A stretch of DNA of 64,000 bases from contig NZ_LJRO01000048.1 in NCBI RefSeq assembly GCF_001401155.1, positions 1 through 64,000 of the forward strand. The letters are read 5' to 3'. The position numbers and the translations under genes were made by a program. This stretch comes from Pseudomonas tremae (GTDB lineage: Bacteria > Pseudomonadota > Gammaproteobacteria > Pseudomonadales > Pseudomonadaceae). Numbering within the stretch: position 1 is the stretch's first letter; each line of letters opens with the position of its first letter. Below, piece after piece: positions 33,250-43,440 of the stretch. A model generated the notes under the pieces. It did not search any database and had not been told where the DNA came from. It worked only from the letters and a program-made list of their open reading frames with translations.

Positions 33250-34260
33250 ATGTCCATTCGCTATTTTGCACTGGCGGCTATCGCCAGTGCTGTTTTCGCA
33301 GGTTCGGCTGTTGCCAAGGATTACGAGCTGCTCAACGTGTCGTACGATCCGACACGCGAGCTGTATCAGGATTACAACGCAGAATTCGTCAATTACTGGA
33401 AGAAGTCGCACCCGGACGACAAGGTCGATATCAAGCAGTCCCACGGTGGTTCGGGCAAGCAGGCGCGTGGCGTGATCGACGGCCTGCGTGCCGACGTGGT
33501 GACGCTGGCGCTGGCCGGTGACATCGACGAAATAGCCAAGCTGGGCAAGTCCCTGCCTGAAAACTGGCAGACCCGCCTGCCGGACGCGAGCACGCCGTAT
33601 ACCTCGACCATCGTGTTTCTGGTACGCAAGGGCAACCCGAAAGGCATCAAGGACTGGGGCGATCTCACCAAAGAGGGCGTGTCGGTGATCACGCCCAACC
33701 CGAAAACCTCGGGCGGTGCGCGCTGGAATTTCCTCGCCGCTTGGGCCTACGGCCTGAAAGCCGGCGGTGGTGACGAAGCCAAGGCCAAGGAGTACGTGCA
33801 AACACTGTTCAAGCACGTGCCGATTCTGGACACCGGCGCACGCGGTTCGACCATTACTTTTGTCAACAACGGTCAGGGCGATGTGTTGCTGGCCTGGGAA
33901 AACGAAGCGTTTCTCGCGCTGAAGGAAGACGGCGGCAAGGACAAGTTCGACATTGTCGTGCCTTCGCTGTCGATCCTCGCCGAGCCGCCAGTGGCTGTGG
34001 TCGACAAGAATGCCGAGAAGAAGGGCAACACCGAGATTGCCACCGAGTACCTCAAGCACCTGTACAGCAAGGAAGGTCAGGAAATTGCTGCAAAAAACTT
34101 CTATCGTCCACGTGATGCCGAAGTCGCTGCCAAGTACGAGAAGCAATTCCCGAAACTCGATCTGGTGACTATCGACAAAGACTTTGGTGGCTGGAAGACT
34201 GCTCAGCCGAAGTTTTTCAATGACGGCGGCGTGTTCGACCAGATTTACCAGGCGCAATAA
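33250..34260 (+). CDS. sbp: Periplasmic sulfate-binding protein
   Basis: The 336-residue protein binds sulfate (or thiosulfate) in the periplasm and hands it to CysTWA. It has a Sec signal peptide ending near AVAKD (about residue 23) and the family patterns [13 protein letters not shown] and [16 protein letters not shown]. The length is typical. It lies 142 bp after oscA, with CAGGAG before the ATG, and 94 bp before cysT. The operon should be induced by sulfur limitation through CysB; I did not find a clear CysB site. Confidence 0.96.
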   Translation: MSIRYFALAAIASAVFAGSAVAKDYELLNVSYDPTRELYQDYNAEFVNYWKKSHPDDKVDIKQSHGGSGKQARGVIDGLRADVVTLALAGDIDEIAKLGKSLPENWQTRLPDASTPYTSTIVFLVRKGNPKGIKDWGDLTKEGVSVITPNPKTSGGARWNFLAAWAYGLKAGGGDEAKAKEYVQTLFKHVPILDTGARGSTITFVNNGQGDVLLAWENEAFLALKEDGGKDKFDIVVPSLSILAEPPVAVVDKNAEKKGNTEIATEYLKHLYSKEGQEIAAKNFYRPRDAEVAAKYEKQFPKLDLVTIDKDFGGWKTAQPKFFNDGGVFDQIYQAQ

Positions 34261-34354
34261 GCCGACTGCGGGTGCTGCGCGAGTGGCATCGCAGACAGGG
34301 TAAAGCAGCCCGGACTGACGTCCGGGCTTCGTGCAAGTGAAACCAGGGACTTTT

Positions 34355-35176
34355 ATGTCGCGTCGTATCTCCCCCGTCATACCCGGCTTCGGGCTGACGC
34401 TGGGCTACACCTTGGTGTACCTCAGTCTGATTGTGCTAATACCGCTGGCCGCCATGTTCGTGCATGCCGCGCAGCTTACCTGGGATCAGTTCTGGACCAT
34501 CATCACCGCGCCTCGCGTGATCGCTGCCCTCAAACTGAGCTTCGGCACTGCCTTCTATGCGGCCCTTATCAATGGTGTGATCGGCACGCTGCTGGCCTGG
34601 GTGCTGGTACGTTACACCTTTCCCGGTCGCAAGATCATCGATGCGATGATCGATCTGCCGTTCGCCCTGCCGACCGCTGTGGCCGGCATCGCCCTGACAG
34701 CGCTGTACGCACCCAATGGCTGGGTCGGCCAGTTCGCTGCCGATCTGGGCTTCAAGATCGCCTACACGCCACTGGGCATCACCCTCGCGCTGACCTTCGT
34801 CACGCTGCCGTTCGTGGTGCGCACGGTGCAGCCGGTGCTGGCGGATATCCCCCGAGAAGTCGAAGAAGCCGCTGCCTGCCTTGGCGCCCGCCCGTGGCAG
34901 GTATTCCGCCACATTCTGGTGCCGGCATTGCTGCCTGCCTGGCTGACCGGGTTCGCCCTTGCGTTTGCCCGTGGTGTTGGCGAGTACGGCTCGGTTATTT
35001 TCATCGCCGGCAACATGCCGATGAAAACCGAGATTCTGCCGCTGCTGATCATGGTCAAACTCGACCAGTACGATTACACCGGCGCCACCGCTATCGGCGT
35101 GATGATGCTGGTGGTGTCCTTCATTCTGCTGCTGCTGATCAATCTGCTGCAGCGGCGCATCGAAACCCCATCCTGA
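34355..35176 (+). CDS. cysT: Sulfate ABC transporter permease CysT
   Basis: The 273-residue inner-membrane permease has six helices and the ABC-coupling EAA loop ([21 protein letters not shown]). It pairs with CysW. The start is ATG 34355, with CAGGGA upstream and an N-terminus of [13 protein letters not shown]; the frame to 34331 has no ribosome binding site. cysW follows after 13 bp. Confidence 0.96.
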   Translation: MSRRISPVIPGFGLTLGYTLVYLSLIVLIPLAAMFVHAAQLTWDQFWTIITAPRVIAALKLSFGTAFYAALINGVIGTLLAWVLVRYTFPGRKIIDAMIDLPFALPTAVAGIALTALYAPNGWVGQFAADLGFKIAYTPLGITLALTFVTLPFVVRTVQPVLADIPREVEEAAACLGARPWQVFRHILVPALLPAWLTGFALAFARGVGEYGSVIFIAGNMPMKTEILPLLIMVKLDQYDYTGATAIGVMMLVVSFILLLLINLLQRRIETPS

Positions 35177-35189
35177 GGAGGCGCAGAAC

Positions 35190-36062
35190 ATGTCTTATTC
35201 ATCTGTTTCAGCCGCCGCCTCAGCCAACGACGCCCGCCGTGGCAGCAAGGTCTCGCGGCGTATCCTGATCGGCCTGTGCTGGCTGGTGTTCGTGCTGTTT
35301 CTGGGCTTGCCACTGTTCATCGTGGTGTCTCAGGGGCTGAAGAACGGCCTGGGCGCTTTCTTCACCGCCATTCTTGAACCGGATGCCTTGTCGGCCCTCA
35401 AGCTGACGGTGATTGCGGTGCTGATTTCGGTGCCGCTCAATCTGGTGTTCGGCGTCAGCGCCGCATGGTGCGTGAGCAAATACTCGTTCCGCGGCAAGAG
35501 CATTCTGGTCACGCTGATCGATCTGCCGTTCTCGGTCTCGCCGGTCATCGCCGGGCTGGTCTACGTGCTGATGTTCGGCGCGCAGGGCTTGTTCGGGCCG
35601 TGGCTGCAGGATCACGACATCCAGATCGTATTTGCGCTGCCAGGCATTGTGCTGGCGACCATTTTCGTCACCGTGCCGTTCGTGGCACGTGAGCTGATCC
35701 CGCTGATGCAGGAGCAGGGCACGCAGGAAGAAGAGGCAGCGCGGCTACTCGGCGCCAATGGCTGGCAGATGTTCTGGCACGTCACGGTGCCGAACATCAA
35801 ATGGGGCCTGATCTATGGTGTGGTGCTGTGTACCGCGCGGGCGATGGGTGAGTTCGGCGCTGTGTCAGTGGTGTCCGGGCACATTCGCGGCGTTACCAAC
35901 ACCCTGCCGCTGCACGTCGAAATTCTCTACAACGAGTACAACCACGTCGCAGCCTTTGCCGTGGCGAGCCTGTTGCTGATCCTGGCGCTGTTCATCCTGC
36001 TGCTCAAGCAGTGGAGCGAATCGCGCATTAACCGTCTGCGCCATAACGCGGCGGAGGAATAA
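35190..36062 (+). CDS. cysW: Sulfate ABC transporter permease CysW
   Basis: The 290-residue permease has six helices and an EAA loop ([20 protein letters not shown]). GAGGAGG precedes the ATG, and cysA starts 2 bp after its stop. An N-terminal Ala/Ser-rich tail of about 25 residues precedes the first helix. It forms the membrane channel with CysT. Confidence 0.96.
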   Translation: MSYSSVSAAASANDARRGSKVSRRILIGLCWLVFVLFLGLPLFIVVSQGLKNGLGAFFTAILEPDALSALKLTVIAVLISVPLNLVFGVSAAWCVSKYSFRGKSILVTLIDLPFSVSPVIAGLVYVLMFGAQGLFGPWLQDHDIQIVFALPGIVLATIFVTVPFVARELIPLMQEQGTQEEEAARLLGANGWQMFWHVTVPNIKWGLIYGVVLCTARAMGEFGAVSVVSGHIRGVTNTLPLHVEILYNEYNHVAAFAVASLLLILALFILLLKQWSESRINRLRHNAAEE

Positions 36063-36064
36063 TC

Positions 36065-37045
36065 ATGTCGATCGAAGTCCGTAACGTCAGCAAAAATTTC
36101 AACGCTTTCAAGGCTCTGAACAACATCAGTCTGGACATCCAGAGTGGCGAGCTGGTCGCTTTGCTGGGCCCTTCAGGCTGCGGCAAGACCACGCTGCTGC
36201 GCATTATTGCCGGTCTGGAAACCCCGGACGACGGCAGCATCGTCTTCCACGGCGAGGACGTTTCCGGTCATGACGTGCGCGATCGCAACGTCGGTTTCGT
36301 GTTTCAGCACTACGCGCTGTTCCGCCACATGACCGTGTTCGACAACGTCGCCTTCGGCCTGCGCATGAAGCCCAAGCGCGAGCGCCCGAATGAAACGCGC
36401 ATCGCTGAAAAAGTCCACGAACTACTGAACATGGTGCAACTGGACTGGCTGGCGGATCGTTACCCGGAGCAGTTGTCAGGTGGTCAGCGTCAGCGTATCG
36501 CCCTGGCCCGCGCGCTGGCGGTAGAGCCCAAGGTGCTGCTGCTGGACGAGCCGTTCGGCGCGCTGGACGCCAAGGTTCGCAAGGAGCTGCGTCGCTGGCT
36601 GGCGCGCCTGCATGAAGACATCAACCTGACGTCGGTGTTCGTGACCCACGATCAGGAGGAAGCCATGGAAGTGGCTGACCGCATCGTGGTGATGAACAAG
36701 GGCGTGATCGAACAGATCGGCTCGCCGGGCGAGGTGTATGAGAAGCCCTCCAACGATTTCGTCTACCACTTTCTCGGCGACTCCAACCGGCTCAGCCTGG
36801 GCGACGAAGGTCAGGTGCTGTTTCGCCCGCATGAAGTGTCGCTGTCGCGTCAGGAGCTCGAAGACCATCATGCCGCTGAAGTCCGCGACATCCGCCCGCT
36901 GGGTGCAACCACGCGGGTAACGCTGAAGGTCGAAGGGCAGAGCGAACTGATCGAAGCCGAAGTGGTGAAGGATCACGACAGCCTGGTGGGCCTTGCCAAA
37001 GGCGAGACATTGTTCTTCAAACCGAAGGTGTGGCAGAAGCTCTGA
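36065..37045 (+). CDS. cysA: Sulfate ABC transporter ATPase CysA
   Basis: The 326-residue ATPase has Walker A (GPSGCGKTT), the Q-loop (FVFQHYALF), the signature [15 protein letters not shown], Walker B ([12 protein letters not shown]), and the H-loop ([10 protein letters not shown]). A C-terminal TOBE-like regulatory domain follows (about 240-326). It is the last gene of the oscA-sbp-cysTWA unit. Confidence 0.97.
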   Translation: MSIEVRNVSKNFNAFKALNNISLDIQSGELVALLGPSGCGKTTLLRIIAGLETPDDGSIVFHGEDVSGHDVRDRNVGFVFQHYALFRHMTVFDNVAFGLRMKPKRERPNETRIAEKVHELLNMVQLDWLADRYPEQLSGGQRQRIALARALAVEPKVLLLDEPFGALDAKVRKELRRWLARLHEDINLTSVFVTHDQEEAMEVADRIVVMNKGVIEQIGSPGEVYEKPSNDFVYHFLGDSNRLSLGDEGQVLFRPHEVSLSRQELEDHHAAEVRDIRPLGATTRVTLKVEGQSELIEAEVVKDHDSLVGLAKGETLFFKPKVWQKL

Positions 37046-37091
37046 AGCGGTGGAGTGAGGGCGCTCGTTCCGGAGTGAAGTCTCTCGTTGC

Positions 37092-37616
37092 TCACGCAGC
37101 AGCCTTGCGCACGTTGCGCCCCGCTGGCCCGGAGCGTTCTTCGATAGCGTGCTGCAAGGGTTTGCGCAGGCCCATCAGGAACGCCAGTTCCGCGACCACG
37201 AACAGCGGGCCGATGATCAGGCCCGTCAGGTCATCGATGAATGCCGGTTTGCGGCCTTCGAAGTAATGGCCGATGAACTGGATAACCCAGCCGACCACAA
37301 ACAGCCCGACACCAGCGCTCAGCCAGACCATAGTGGTCTGTTGTGCAAGGTTCGCCCCGGCCCAGAGGCACAGCGCCAGTGATACCGCCATGACCGCACC
37401 CAGCGCCCGGTCCAGCCGTAGATAGAAAACAGTAGAACCCAGCGCCAGCAAGGCCGCAGGCGATACCCAGACCACGCCGATGTTCCAGCCAGGACGCGAT
37501 AAAAGTACTGCCACTGCCAGCACTATTAACGGGATACCCACGAAGTGCGTCACGATATTGCGCGAATCACGGTGATAAGCGGCGTATTGGCTGAGATGAT
37601 CGACAAGGGTTTTCAT
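37092..37616 (-). CDS. Mpo1-like (DUF962) membrane protein
   Basis: The 174-residue protein has four to five helices and the Mpo1/DUF962 His pattern: HLSQYAAYHRDSRNIVTHFVGIP at the start, and WVIQFIGHYFEGRKPAFIDDL near residue 110. Yeast Mpo1 is a 2-hydroxy fatty acid dioxygenase; a lipid-oxidising role here is by analogy. It is convergent with cysA. Confidence 0.88.
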   Translation of the reverse strand: MKTLVDHLSQYAAYHRDSRNIVTHFVGIPLIVLAVAVLLSRPGWNIGVVWVSPAALLALGSTVFYLRLDRALGAVMAVSLALCLWAGANLAQQTTMVWLSAGVGLFVVGWVIQFIGHYFEGRKPAFIDDLTGLIIGPLFVVAELAFLMGLRKPLQHAIEERSGPAGRNVRKAAA

Positions 37617-37697
37617 TATTATTCCTGCCTGAGACGTTAAGCCGGTCGAGCTGACGTTGTTTTACAACATGCAGGCCTGAGATAAAAGGGAGCACAC

Positions 37698-38409
37698 ATG
37701 ACAAACGGAGTGTCTTGGCGGCCAAGGCTGCTGTCCGATTACTGGTTCTCCCATTTGCCTGCAGGTTTGCAGGATAGCCTGCTGGGGGCAGCGCACCAGT
37801 TGCGCAGGACGCCTGGCAGAATGCTGTTTAAAAAAAGGCGATCCGCCGTGTGGCATTTATGTACTGCTGGAGGGCAGCGTGCGTATCGGCGCCCCCCGGG
37901 AGCAGCGTCTGCTGTCGCACATGCAGCCTGTATGTCCACCCTGCTGGTTCGGTGAAGTCTCATTGTTCGACGGGTTGCCGCGCCGTTTCGAGGTCCGTTC
38001 GCTGGAGCAGAGCATTTTTCTGCATTTCCCTCAGCAATTTCTGATCGAATTGCTCGACCGACAGCCGGAATACTGGCCTTCGTTTGCGGCTCTGCTCAGC
38101 CGAAAAATCGGTTTGCCACTGCAAAATCCGGAAAAAATGCAACAACTGCCTCCCCGGGCTCGTGTCGCGTGGCGTCTGCTGATGCTGAGCGAGGGCTATG
38201 GTCCGCTGAGTCATGCCCGGCGTGTGATAACGCTGAATGACATTCAGGCGGTACAACGTCTGGCGCTCTCGCCTCCGGCCCTGGCTGAGGTGCTGCAGGA
38301 CCTGCATGAGCGCAGGATTGTGCGCCTTGATGAAGGGCATCTTGAAGTGTTCGACGTGGAAAGGCTGCGCAGAATTGCCAACTTCTCCAGAGCGAAAGCG
38401 GTGTGCTGA
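37698..38409 (+). pseudogene. Crp/Fnr-type regulator interrupted by a homopolymer frameshift
   Basis: Two overlapping frames (37698-37955 and 37879-38409) together make one regulator of about 236 residues. A cyclic-nucleotide-binding-like sensor domain (GIYVLLEGSVRIG, then FGEVSLFDGLPRRFEVRS) is followed by a winged helix (RVITLNDIQAVQRLALSPPALAEVLQDL). The shift lies in a run of seven As at 37830-37836; six As would restore CTG TTT AAA AAA GGC GAT. AGGGAG precedes the ATG. The gene is either a recent pseudogene, a slippage-controlled gene, or carries a sequencing error. The typical cNMP-binding residues are not clear. Confidence 0.82.
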
Positions 38410-38511
38410 GCAAGCTGGAAACATCCGGTAATGGCTCTGGCGCCTCTTCGATTGAGATAGCAAATGGGATTCACTATCATCTCGCCTCATTTGCGAACGC
38501 GAGATACCCCG

Positions 38512-39513
38512 ATGCAGGCAAGCAAGCATCTTCTGGCTGCCCTGACACTGACTTTACTGGGCAGCACCGCCCAGGCTGCCGATGAGGTGGTGGTGTACTC
38601 CTCTCGTATCGACGAGCTGATCAAACCGGTTTTCGATGCATACACCGCTAAAACCGGCGTGAAGATCAAGTTCATCACCGACAAGGAAGCGCCGCTGATG
38701 CAGCGCATCAAGGCCGAGGGCGAAAATGCGACCGCCGACCTGTTGCTGACGGTCGATGCCGGTAACCTCTGGCAGGCCGAGCAGATGGGTATCCTGCAGC
38801 CGTTCACCTCGCCTGTTATCGACGCCAACATTCCGCCTCAGTATCGCTCGTCCACACACAGCTGGACCGGGCTTAGCCTTCGCGCACGTACCATTGCCTA
38901 CTCCACTGACCGGGTGAAGCCAGCCGAGTTGACGACGTACGAAGCGCTGGCCGACAAGCACTGGGAAGGACGCCTGTGCCTGCGCACTGCGAAGAAGGTC
39001 TACAACCAGTCGTTGACCGCCACCCTGATCGAAACCCACGGCGCCGAAGCCTCCGAGAAGATCCTCAAGGGCTGGGTGAACAACCTGTCCACCGACGTGT
39101 TTTCCGATGACATCGCAGTGCTTGAGGCGATCAACGCCGGGCAGTGCGATGTGGGCATCGTCAACTCTTACTACTATGGACGCCTGCACAAACAGAAGCC
39201 GGACCTTGCGGTAAAACTGTTCTGGCCGAACCAGTCCGACCGGGGCGTACACGTCAACCTGTCGGGCATCGGGCTGACCAAATATGCCCCGCATCCGGAA
39301 GCCGCCAAGGCGCTGGTCGAGTGGATGACCGGTCCTGAGGCCCAGACGATTTTCTCCAGCGTCAATCAGGAGTTCCCGGCCAACCCGAAGGTGTCGCCCT
39401 CGGAAGAAGTGGCTAGCTGGGGTCAGTTCAAGGCCGACACCCTGCCGGTTGAAGTGGCAGGCAAGCGTCAGGCGGAAGCGATACGCATGATGGATCGTGC
39501 CGGCTGGAATTGA
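38512..39513 (+). CDS. Periplasmic ferric iron-binding protein (FbpA/SfuA type)
   Basis: The 333-residue extracellular-type solute-binding protein has a Sec signal peptide ([20 protein letters not shown], cleaved after AQA), and then [21 protein letters not shown]. The late tyrosine pair SYYYGRL is the iron-ligand region in FbpA-type proteins. It delivers Fe(III) to the permease encoded 122 bp downstream. An imperfect inverted repeat (GATAG...CTATC at 38455-38477) upstream is a weak candidate for a Fur site. Confidence 0.9.
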   Translation: MQASKHLLAALTLTLLGSTAQAADEVVVYSSRIDELIKPVFDAYTAKTGVKIKFITDKEAPLMQRIKAEGENATADLLLTVDAGNLWQAEQMGILQPFTSPVIDANIPPQYRSSTHSWTGLSLRARTIAYSTDRVKPAELTTYEALADKHWEGRLCLRTAKKVYNQSLTATLIETHGAEASEKILKGWVNNLSTDVFSDDIAVLEAINAGQCDVGIVNSYYYGRLHKQKPDLAVKLFWPNQSDRGVHVNLSGIGLTKYAPHPEAAKALVEWMTGPEAQTIFSSVNQEFPANPKVSPSEEVASWGQFKADTLPVEVAGKRQAEAIRMMDRAGWN

Positions 39514-39533
39514 TTTAATACCCACCGCATGAT

Positions 39534-39559
39534 CGCTCCCATGCTCCAGCGTGGGAGCG
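39534..39559. repeat. REP-like hairpin
   Basis: CGCTCCCATGCT, CC, AGCGTGGGAGCG forms a near-perfect hairpin between the iron-binding protein gene and its permease gene. It shares GCTCCAGCGTGGGA with the element at 28138. Such a hairpin could adjust the level of the downstream message. Confidence 0.65.
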
Positions 39560-39635
39560 CTGTTCTGGACGCTCTGCTTCCGGTTTCGATAGATGTATTA
39601 CTTAGTGACGTATCACTCCTGACTTCGAGAATCCC

Positions 39636-41252
39636 TTGGCCCATCCCGTCCAACGCCGCTGGTACCCGCTGGTTTTTGCCATCGCGGCACTGGTATTAAT
39701 GCCACTGAGCGTGTTGCTGCTGTCGTGGGAGACCGTCGACACACAGATCTGGTCCTACCTGCTTGAAACCCAGATGTCGCGTCTGTTGAGCAACACGCTG
39801 ATCCTGCTGCTGGGGGTCGGTGTCGGCGTCACGCTGTTGGGGGTTAGCCTGGCCTGGCTGACCAGCCTGTGCGAGTTCCCGGGCCGGCGCTGGCTGGACT
39901 GGGCGCTGATGCTGCCGTTCGCAATCCCTGCTTACGTATTGGCATTCGTCTTTGTCGGGCTGCTGGATTTTTCCGGGCCGGTGCAGAGCTTGATGCGCGA
40001 ATGGTTCGGTTCAGGCCTGCGCCTGCCGCGAGTGCGCTCTACCGGCGGGGTGATCATCGTGCTGGTGCTGGTCTTCTACCCCTACGTCTACCTGCTGGCA
40101 CGCACCGCCTTTCTGGCGCAAGGCAAAGGGTTGATGGAAGCTGCGCGGGTACTGGGCAACTCGCCTCTGCAAGCGTTCTGGCGCGTAGCGCTGCCCATGG
40201 CCCGTCCGGCGATCGGTGCGGGTGTGGCGCTGGCGCTCATGGAAACGCTGGCAGACTTCGGCGCTGTCTCGGTGTTCAACTTCGACACTTTCACCACCGC
40301 CATCTACAAGACCTGGTATGGCTTCTTCAGCCTGTCCAGCGCTGCTCAGCTGGCCAGCCTCTTACTCCTGGCGGTGCTCATTCTGTTGTACGGCGAACGC
40401 CGGGCCAGAGGTGCAAACCGACCCGCCAGCGAACGGCCTCGGGCTGCCGCGCTCTACCCGTTGCGGGGCCTCAAGGCGTGGGGCGCGAGCGCCTGGTGTG
40501 GACTGGTGTTTATCTGTGCTTTTGTCGTGCCGGTGCTGCAGTTGATCATCTGGGTCTGGCAGCGAGGCCGTTTCGATCTGGACGAGCGCTACACCGGGCT
40601 GATTCTGCACACCCTCTATCTGGGCGGCATGGCGGCGCTGATCACCGTCAGCGTTGCGCTGGTTCTGGCCTTCGCCCGACGCATGGCGCCTACGCCTGCC
40701 ATACGTTCGGGCGTCAGCCTCGCCAACCTTGGCTACGCGCTGCCGGGTTCGGTGTTGGCGGTGTCGATCATGCTGGCATTCAGTTACCTGGACCGTGCGC
40801 TGGTCGTCCCGCTTTCGGGTTGGCTGGGAGGCGCAGGCAAGCCGCTGTTGCTGGGCAGCCTGTCGGCTCTGTTACTGGCGTATCTGGTGCGCTTCATTGC
40901 GGTGGCCTTCGGTCCGCTGGAGCACAGTCTGTCGCGCATTCGTCCTTCCTTGCCCGAAGCGGCTCGTAGCCTCGGCGTCAGCGGGCCAAAGTTGTTTCTC
41001 AACGTGTATTTGCCACTTCTGGTGCCTGGCGCGCTCAGCGCAGCGCTTCTGGTGTTCGTGGATGTGCTCAAGGAAATGCCTGCCACCCTGCTTATGCGCC
41101 CGTTTGGCTGGGATACGTTGGCCGTGCGGATCTTCGAAATGACCAGCGAGGGCGAGTGGGCGCGAGCAGCGTTGCCAGCTTTGTCGCTTGTGCTTGTAGG
41201 ATTATTACCCGTCATTGTGTTGATTCGGCGCTCTGCCCGTCAGATTGGTTAG
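39636..41252 (+). CDS. Ferric iron ABC transporter permease (FbpB/SfuB type)
   Basis: The 538-residue permease has about twelve helices in two fused halves, each with an EAA loop (MEAARVLGNSPLQAFWRVALP at about 170, and PEAARSLGVSGPKLFLNVYLP at about 445). This is the FbpB layout. It starts at TTG 39636 with a weak GAGA upstream. The ATPase gene (fbpC type) is not next to it, so the ATPase must be encoded elsewhere. A small inverted repeat (GTGCGGGTCCCGCAC, 41252-41266) follows the stop. Confidence 0.92.
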   Translation: MAHPVQRRWYPLVFAIAALVLMPLSVLLLSWETVDTQIWSYLLETQMSRLLSNTLILLLGVGVGVTLLGVSLAWLTSLCEFPGRRWLDWALMLPFAIPAYVLAFVFVGLLDFSGPVQSLMREWFGSGLRLPRVRSTGGVIIVLVLVFYPYVYLLARTAFLAQGKGLMEAARVLGNSPLQAFWRVALPMARPAIGAGVALALMETLADFGAVSVFNFDTFTTAIYKTWYGFFSLSSAAQLASLLLLAVLILLYGERRARGANRPASERPRAAALYPLRGLKAWGASAWCGLVFICAFVVPVLQLIIWVWQRGRFDLDERYTGLILHTLYLGGMAALITVSVALVLAFARRMAPTPAIRSGVSLANLGYALPGSVLAVSIMLAFSYLDRALVVPLSGWLGGAGKPLLLGSLSALLLAYLVRFIAVAFGPLEHSLSRIRPSLPEAARSLGVSGPKLFLNVYLPLLVPGALSAALLVFVDVLKEMPATLLMRPFGWDTLAVRIFEMTSEGEWARAALPALSLVLVGLLPVIVLIRRSARQIG

Positions 41253-41406
41253 GTGCGGGTCCCGCACCTTGCGGCTACAATGCGCCGCAATTGGTGCGGT
41301 CTGTCAGATTATTCGGTCAGCTGTAATGTGCTGCAAACTCCGGTTTATTGGGGGGCTTGCCGATATTTTCTGCCCGCACCTTCGCCACGCCCGGAAGGAG
41401 AAACCC

Positions 41407-42489
41407 ATGGGACAGCGTACCCCCCTGTTCGACCTGCACCTCGCTCTTGGGGCGAAAATGGTCGATTTTGGTGGTTGGGACATGCCATTGCATTATGGAT
41501 CGCAGGTCGAAGAGCACCACCAGGTGCGTCGCGACTGTGGGGTCTTCGATGTCTCTCACATGAACGTGATCGACGTGCTCGGTCGTGATGCCCGAAGCTG
41601 GCTGCGTTATCTGCTGGCCAACGATGTCGACAGGCTCAAGACACCGGGCAGGGCGCTTTACAGCGTCATGCTGGACGACGCAGGCGGCATCATCGACGAT
41701 ATGATCGTCTACCTCACGGCCGAGGGTTATCGTCTGGTGGTCAACGCCGCAAATGGCGCCAAGGACCTGGCCTGGATGAAGTCACAACTGGGCGACGCCG
41801 AGGTGCAGCTGAACGAGCGGAGCGAGATGGCGATTCTGGCTATTCAGGGGCCACGCTCGCGGGCCAGAATTGCCGACCTGGTGACCAGCTCTCGCGCCAG
41901 GTTGATCAATGAGCTTAAACCGTTCGAAGGTCGTGATGACGCTGACTGGTTCATCGCGCGTACCGGTTATACCGGCGAAGACGGTCTGGAAATCATGCTG
42001 CCGGCCGAGCAGGCGCCGAGCTTTTTCAATGATCTGGTCGGTGCGGGCATTTCTCCCATCGGCCTTGGCGCCCGTGACACCTTGCGCCTCGAAGCGGGTA
42101 TGAACCTTTATGGTCAGGACATTGGCGAGGGTGTTTCACCGCTGGTGTCGAATATTGCCTGGAGCATCGCCTGGGAGCCTTCCGAGCGTGATTTCATTGG
42201 GCGCAAGGCTCTGGAGCGCGAACGCGTTGACGGCATTGCCTCCAAGCTGGTCGGTCTGGTGCTCGAAGAGCGCGGCGTCTTGCGGGCGCATCAGGTTGTA
42301 AGAATCGCAGAAATTGGCGAAGGTGAGATCACCAGTGGTAGCTTCTCTCCTACGCTGAGCAAATCCATTGCCTTGGCGCGTGTGCCGATGGCGACTGCTG
42401 ACCGGGCCGAGGTGGAAATCCGCGGCAAGTGGTATCCGGTGCGTGTCGTGCAGCCGGCCTTCGTGCGGCATGGCAAAGCCTTGATTTAA
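41407..42489 (+). CDS. gcvT: Glycine cleavage system T protein (aminomethyltransferase)
   Basis: The 360-residue protein takes the aminomethyl group from the H protein and, with tetrahydrofolate, releases ammonia and 5,10-methylene-THF. Family patterns are MVDFGGWDMPLHYGSQVEEHHQVRRD at the start, TGYTGEDGLEIMLP, and LGARDTLRLEAGMNLYG. A strong site (GGAAGGAGA) precedes ATG 41407; the longer frame back to 41245 overlaps the upstream gene and is not family-like. gcvH follows after 43 bp. I found no glycine riboswitch in the 150 bp upstream. Confidence 0.96.
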   Translation: MGQRTPLFDLHLALGAKMVDFGGWDMPLHYGSQVEEHHQVRRDCGVFDVSHMNVIDVLGRDARSWLRYLLANDVDRLKTPGRALYSVMLDDAGGIIDDMIVYLTAEGYRLVVNAANGAKDLAWMKSQLGDAEVQLNERSEMAILAIQGPRSRARIADLVTSSRARLINELKPFEGRDDADWFIARTGYTGEDGLEIMLPAEQAPSFFNDLVGAGISPIGLGARDTLRLEAGMNLYGQDIGEGVSPLVSNIAWSIAWEPSERDFIGRKALERERVDGIASKLVGLVLEERGVLRAHQVVRIAEIGEGEITSGSFSPTLSKSIALARVPMATADRAEVEIRGKWYPVRVVQPAFVRHGKALI

Positions 42490-42532
42490 CCTATGGCGGG
42501 TTTTCCGCTGACCCGATGTTGAGGATGACTAA

Positions 42533-42919
42533 ATGAGCAATATTCCCGCCGAGCTGCGTTTCGCCGAAAGTCATGAATGGGCACGCCTGGAGGCTGACGG
42601 TACAGTGACCGTCGGTATCTCGGATCACGCACAGGAAGCGCTGGGCGATGTGGTGTTCGTCGAACTGCCGGAGATCGGCAAGGTATTCGCTGGCGGTGAT
42701 GCCGCTGGTGTTGTCGAGTCGGTCAAGGCTGCCTCGGATATCTACTCACCGGTTGCGGGTGAGGTTGTCGCGGTCAACGAAGCACTGGGCGACTCGCCCG
42801 AATCGCTTAACAGCGAACCTTACAGTGCCTGGATCTTCAAGCTGAAACCTGCCAACGCTGAGGCTGATCTGGCCAAACTGCTGGACGCTGCAGGTTACAA
42901 AAGCGCCATCGGCGAGTAA
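42533..42919 (+). CDS. gcvH: Glycine cleavage system H protein
   Basis: The 128-residue lipoyl carrier protein shuttles the aminomethyl group between the P and T proteins. The lipoyl Lys is in [19 protein letters not shown] (about residue 64). The length is typical. GAGGATGA precedes the ATG. gcvP is not in the window. Confidence 0.97.
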   Translation: MSNIPAELRFAESHEWARLEADGTVTVGISDHAQEALGDVVFVELPEIGKVFAGGDAAGVVESVKAASDIYSPVAGEVVAVNEALGDSPESLNSEPYSAWIFKLKPANAEADLAKLLDAAGYKSAIGE

Positions 42920-42928
42920 TTGCCGGAT

Positions 42929-42960
42929 AAAAAAATGCCGCTCATCGAGCGGCATTTTTT
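42929..42960. terminator. Bidirectional terminator between gcvH and the DUF2388 gene
   Basis: A-tract, TGCCGCTC, ATC, GAGCGGCA, six Ts. It separates two convergent genes and can serve both. Confidence 0.92.
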
Positions 42961-42971
42961 ATGCGTGACGC

Positions 42972-43292
42972 TTACTGGTTTTCAGCGACCAGGTTCTTGT
43001 CCAGGATCGCGTTGGCCAGCTCCATGTCCGTGGCTTTCAGGCCCGGATTTTCTTTACGCACTTGCTGGATAGCGGCTTCGAGGAACGGGCCGCGGATGTC
43101 GCCATTGCTGGCAACGTAGCTGCCGGCGTCATCTTGAGCGGCAACGATCAGCTTGTGATCCTTGAAGGTCAGGTAAGTCGAGCCAGTGGTGGCGCCCGAG
43201 GACAGCACATTACGCCAAAAGGTGTCAGCCATCGCTGAACCCATCGGGATGGAAAGCAAGGCTACGGTGGCGACAGCAAACTTGAGACGCAT
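42972..43292 (-). CDS. Secreted DUF2388 protein
   Basis: The 106-residue protein has a signal peptide (MRLKFAVATVALLSIPMGSA, cleaved after AMA) and a DUF2388 domain (FWRNVLSSGATTGSTYLTFKDHKLIVAAQDDAGSYVASNG). The family is common in pseudomonads and its function is unknown. The ATG at 43292 has GGAG upstream; the TTG at 43307 is less likely. Confidence 0.88.
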   Translation of the reverse strand: MRLKFAVATVALLSIPMGSAMADTFWRNVLSSGATTGSTYLTFKDHKLIVAAQDDAGSYVASNGDIRGPFLEAAIQQVRKENPGLKATDMELANAILDKNLVAENQ

Positions 43293-43440
43293 GATTTGGT
43301 ACTCCAACTGTGGTTGTTCTGAGGGGTTGGATAGCTAAACCCACGAACTAGTTCAATCAATGTGTACCGGCTAGTTCACTTTAGCGGATTTTCCTTAACA
43401 AGCCTGTTGGCACAGCCGCTGAAGAGGGCGCTCAACCCGC

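Noticed and set aside
38455..38477. Fur box before the ferric iron-binding protein gene
   Set aside because: GATAG and CTATC form an inverted repeat, but the spacing is 23 bp and the inner bases do not follow the 19-bp Fur consensus. Mentioned only as a weak candidate.
41253..41406. Possible glycine riboswitch upstream of gcvT
   Set aside because: No tandem aptamer core could be found; only a short GC-rich inverted repeat from the upstream gene end is present.
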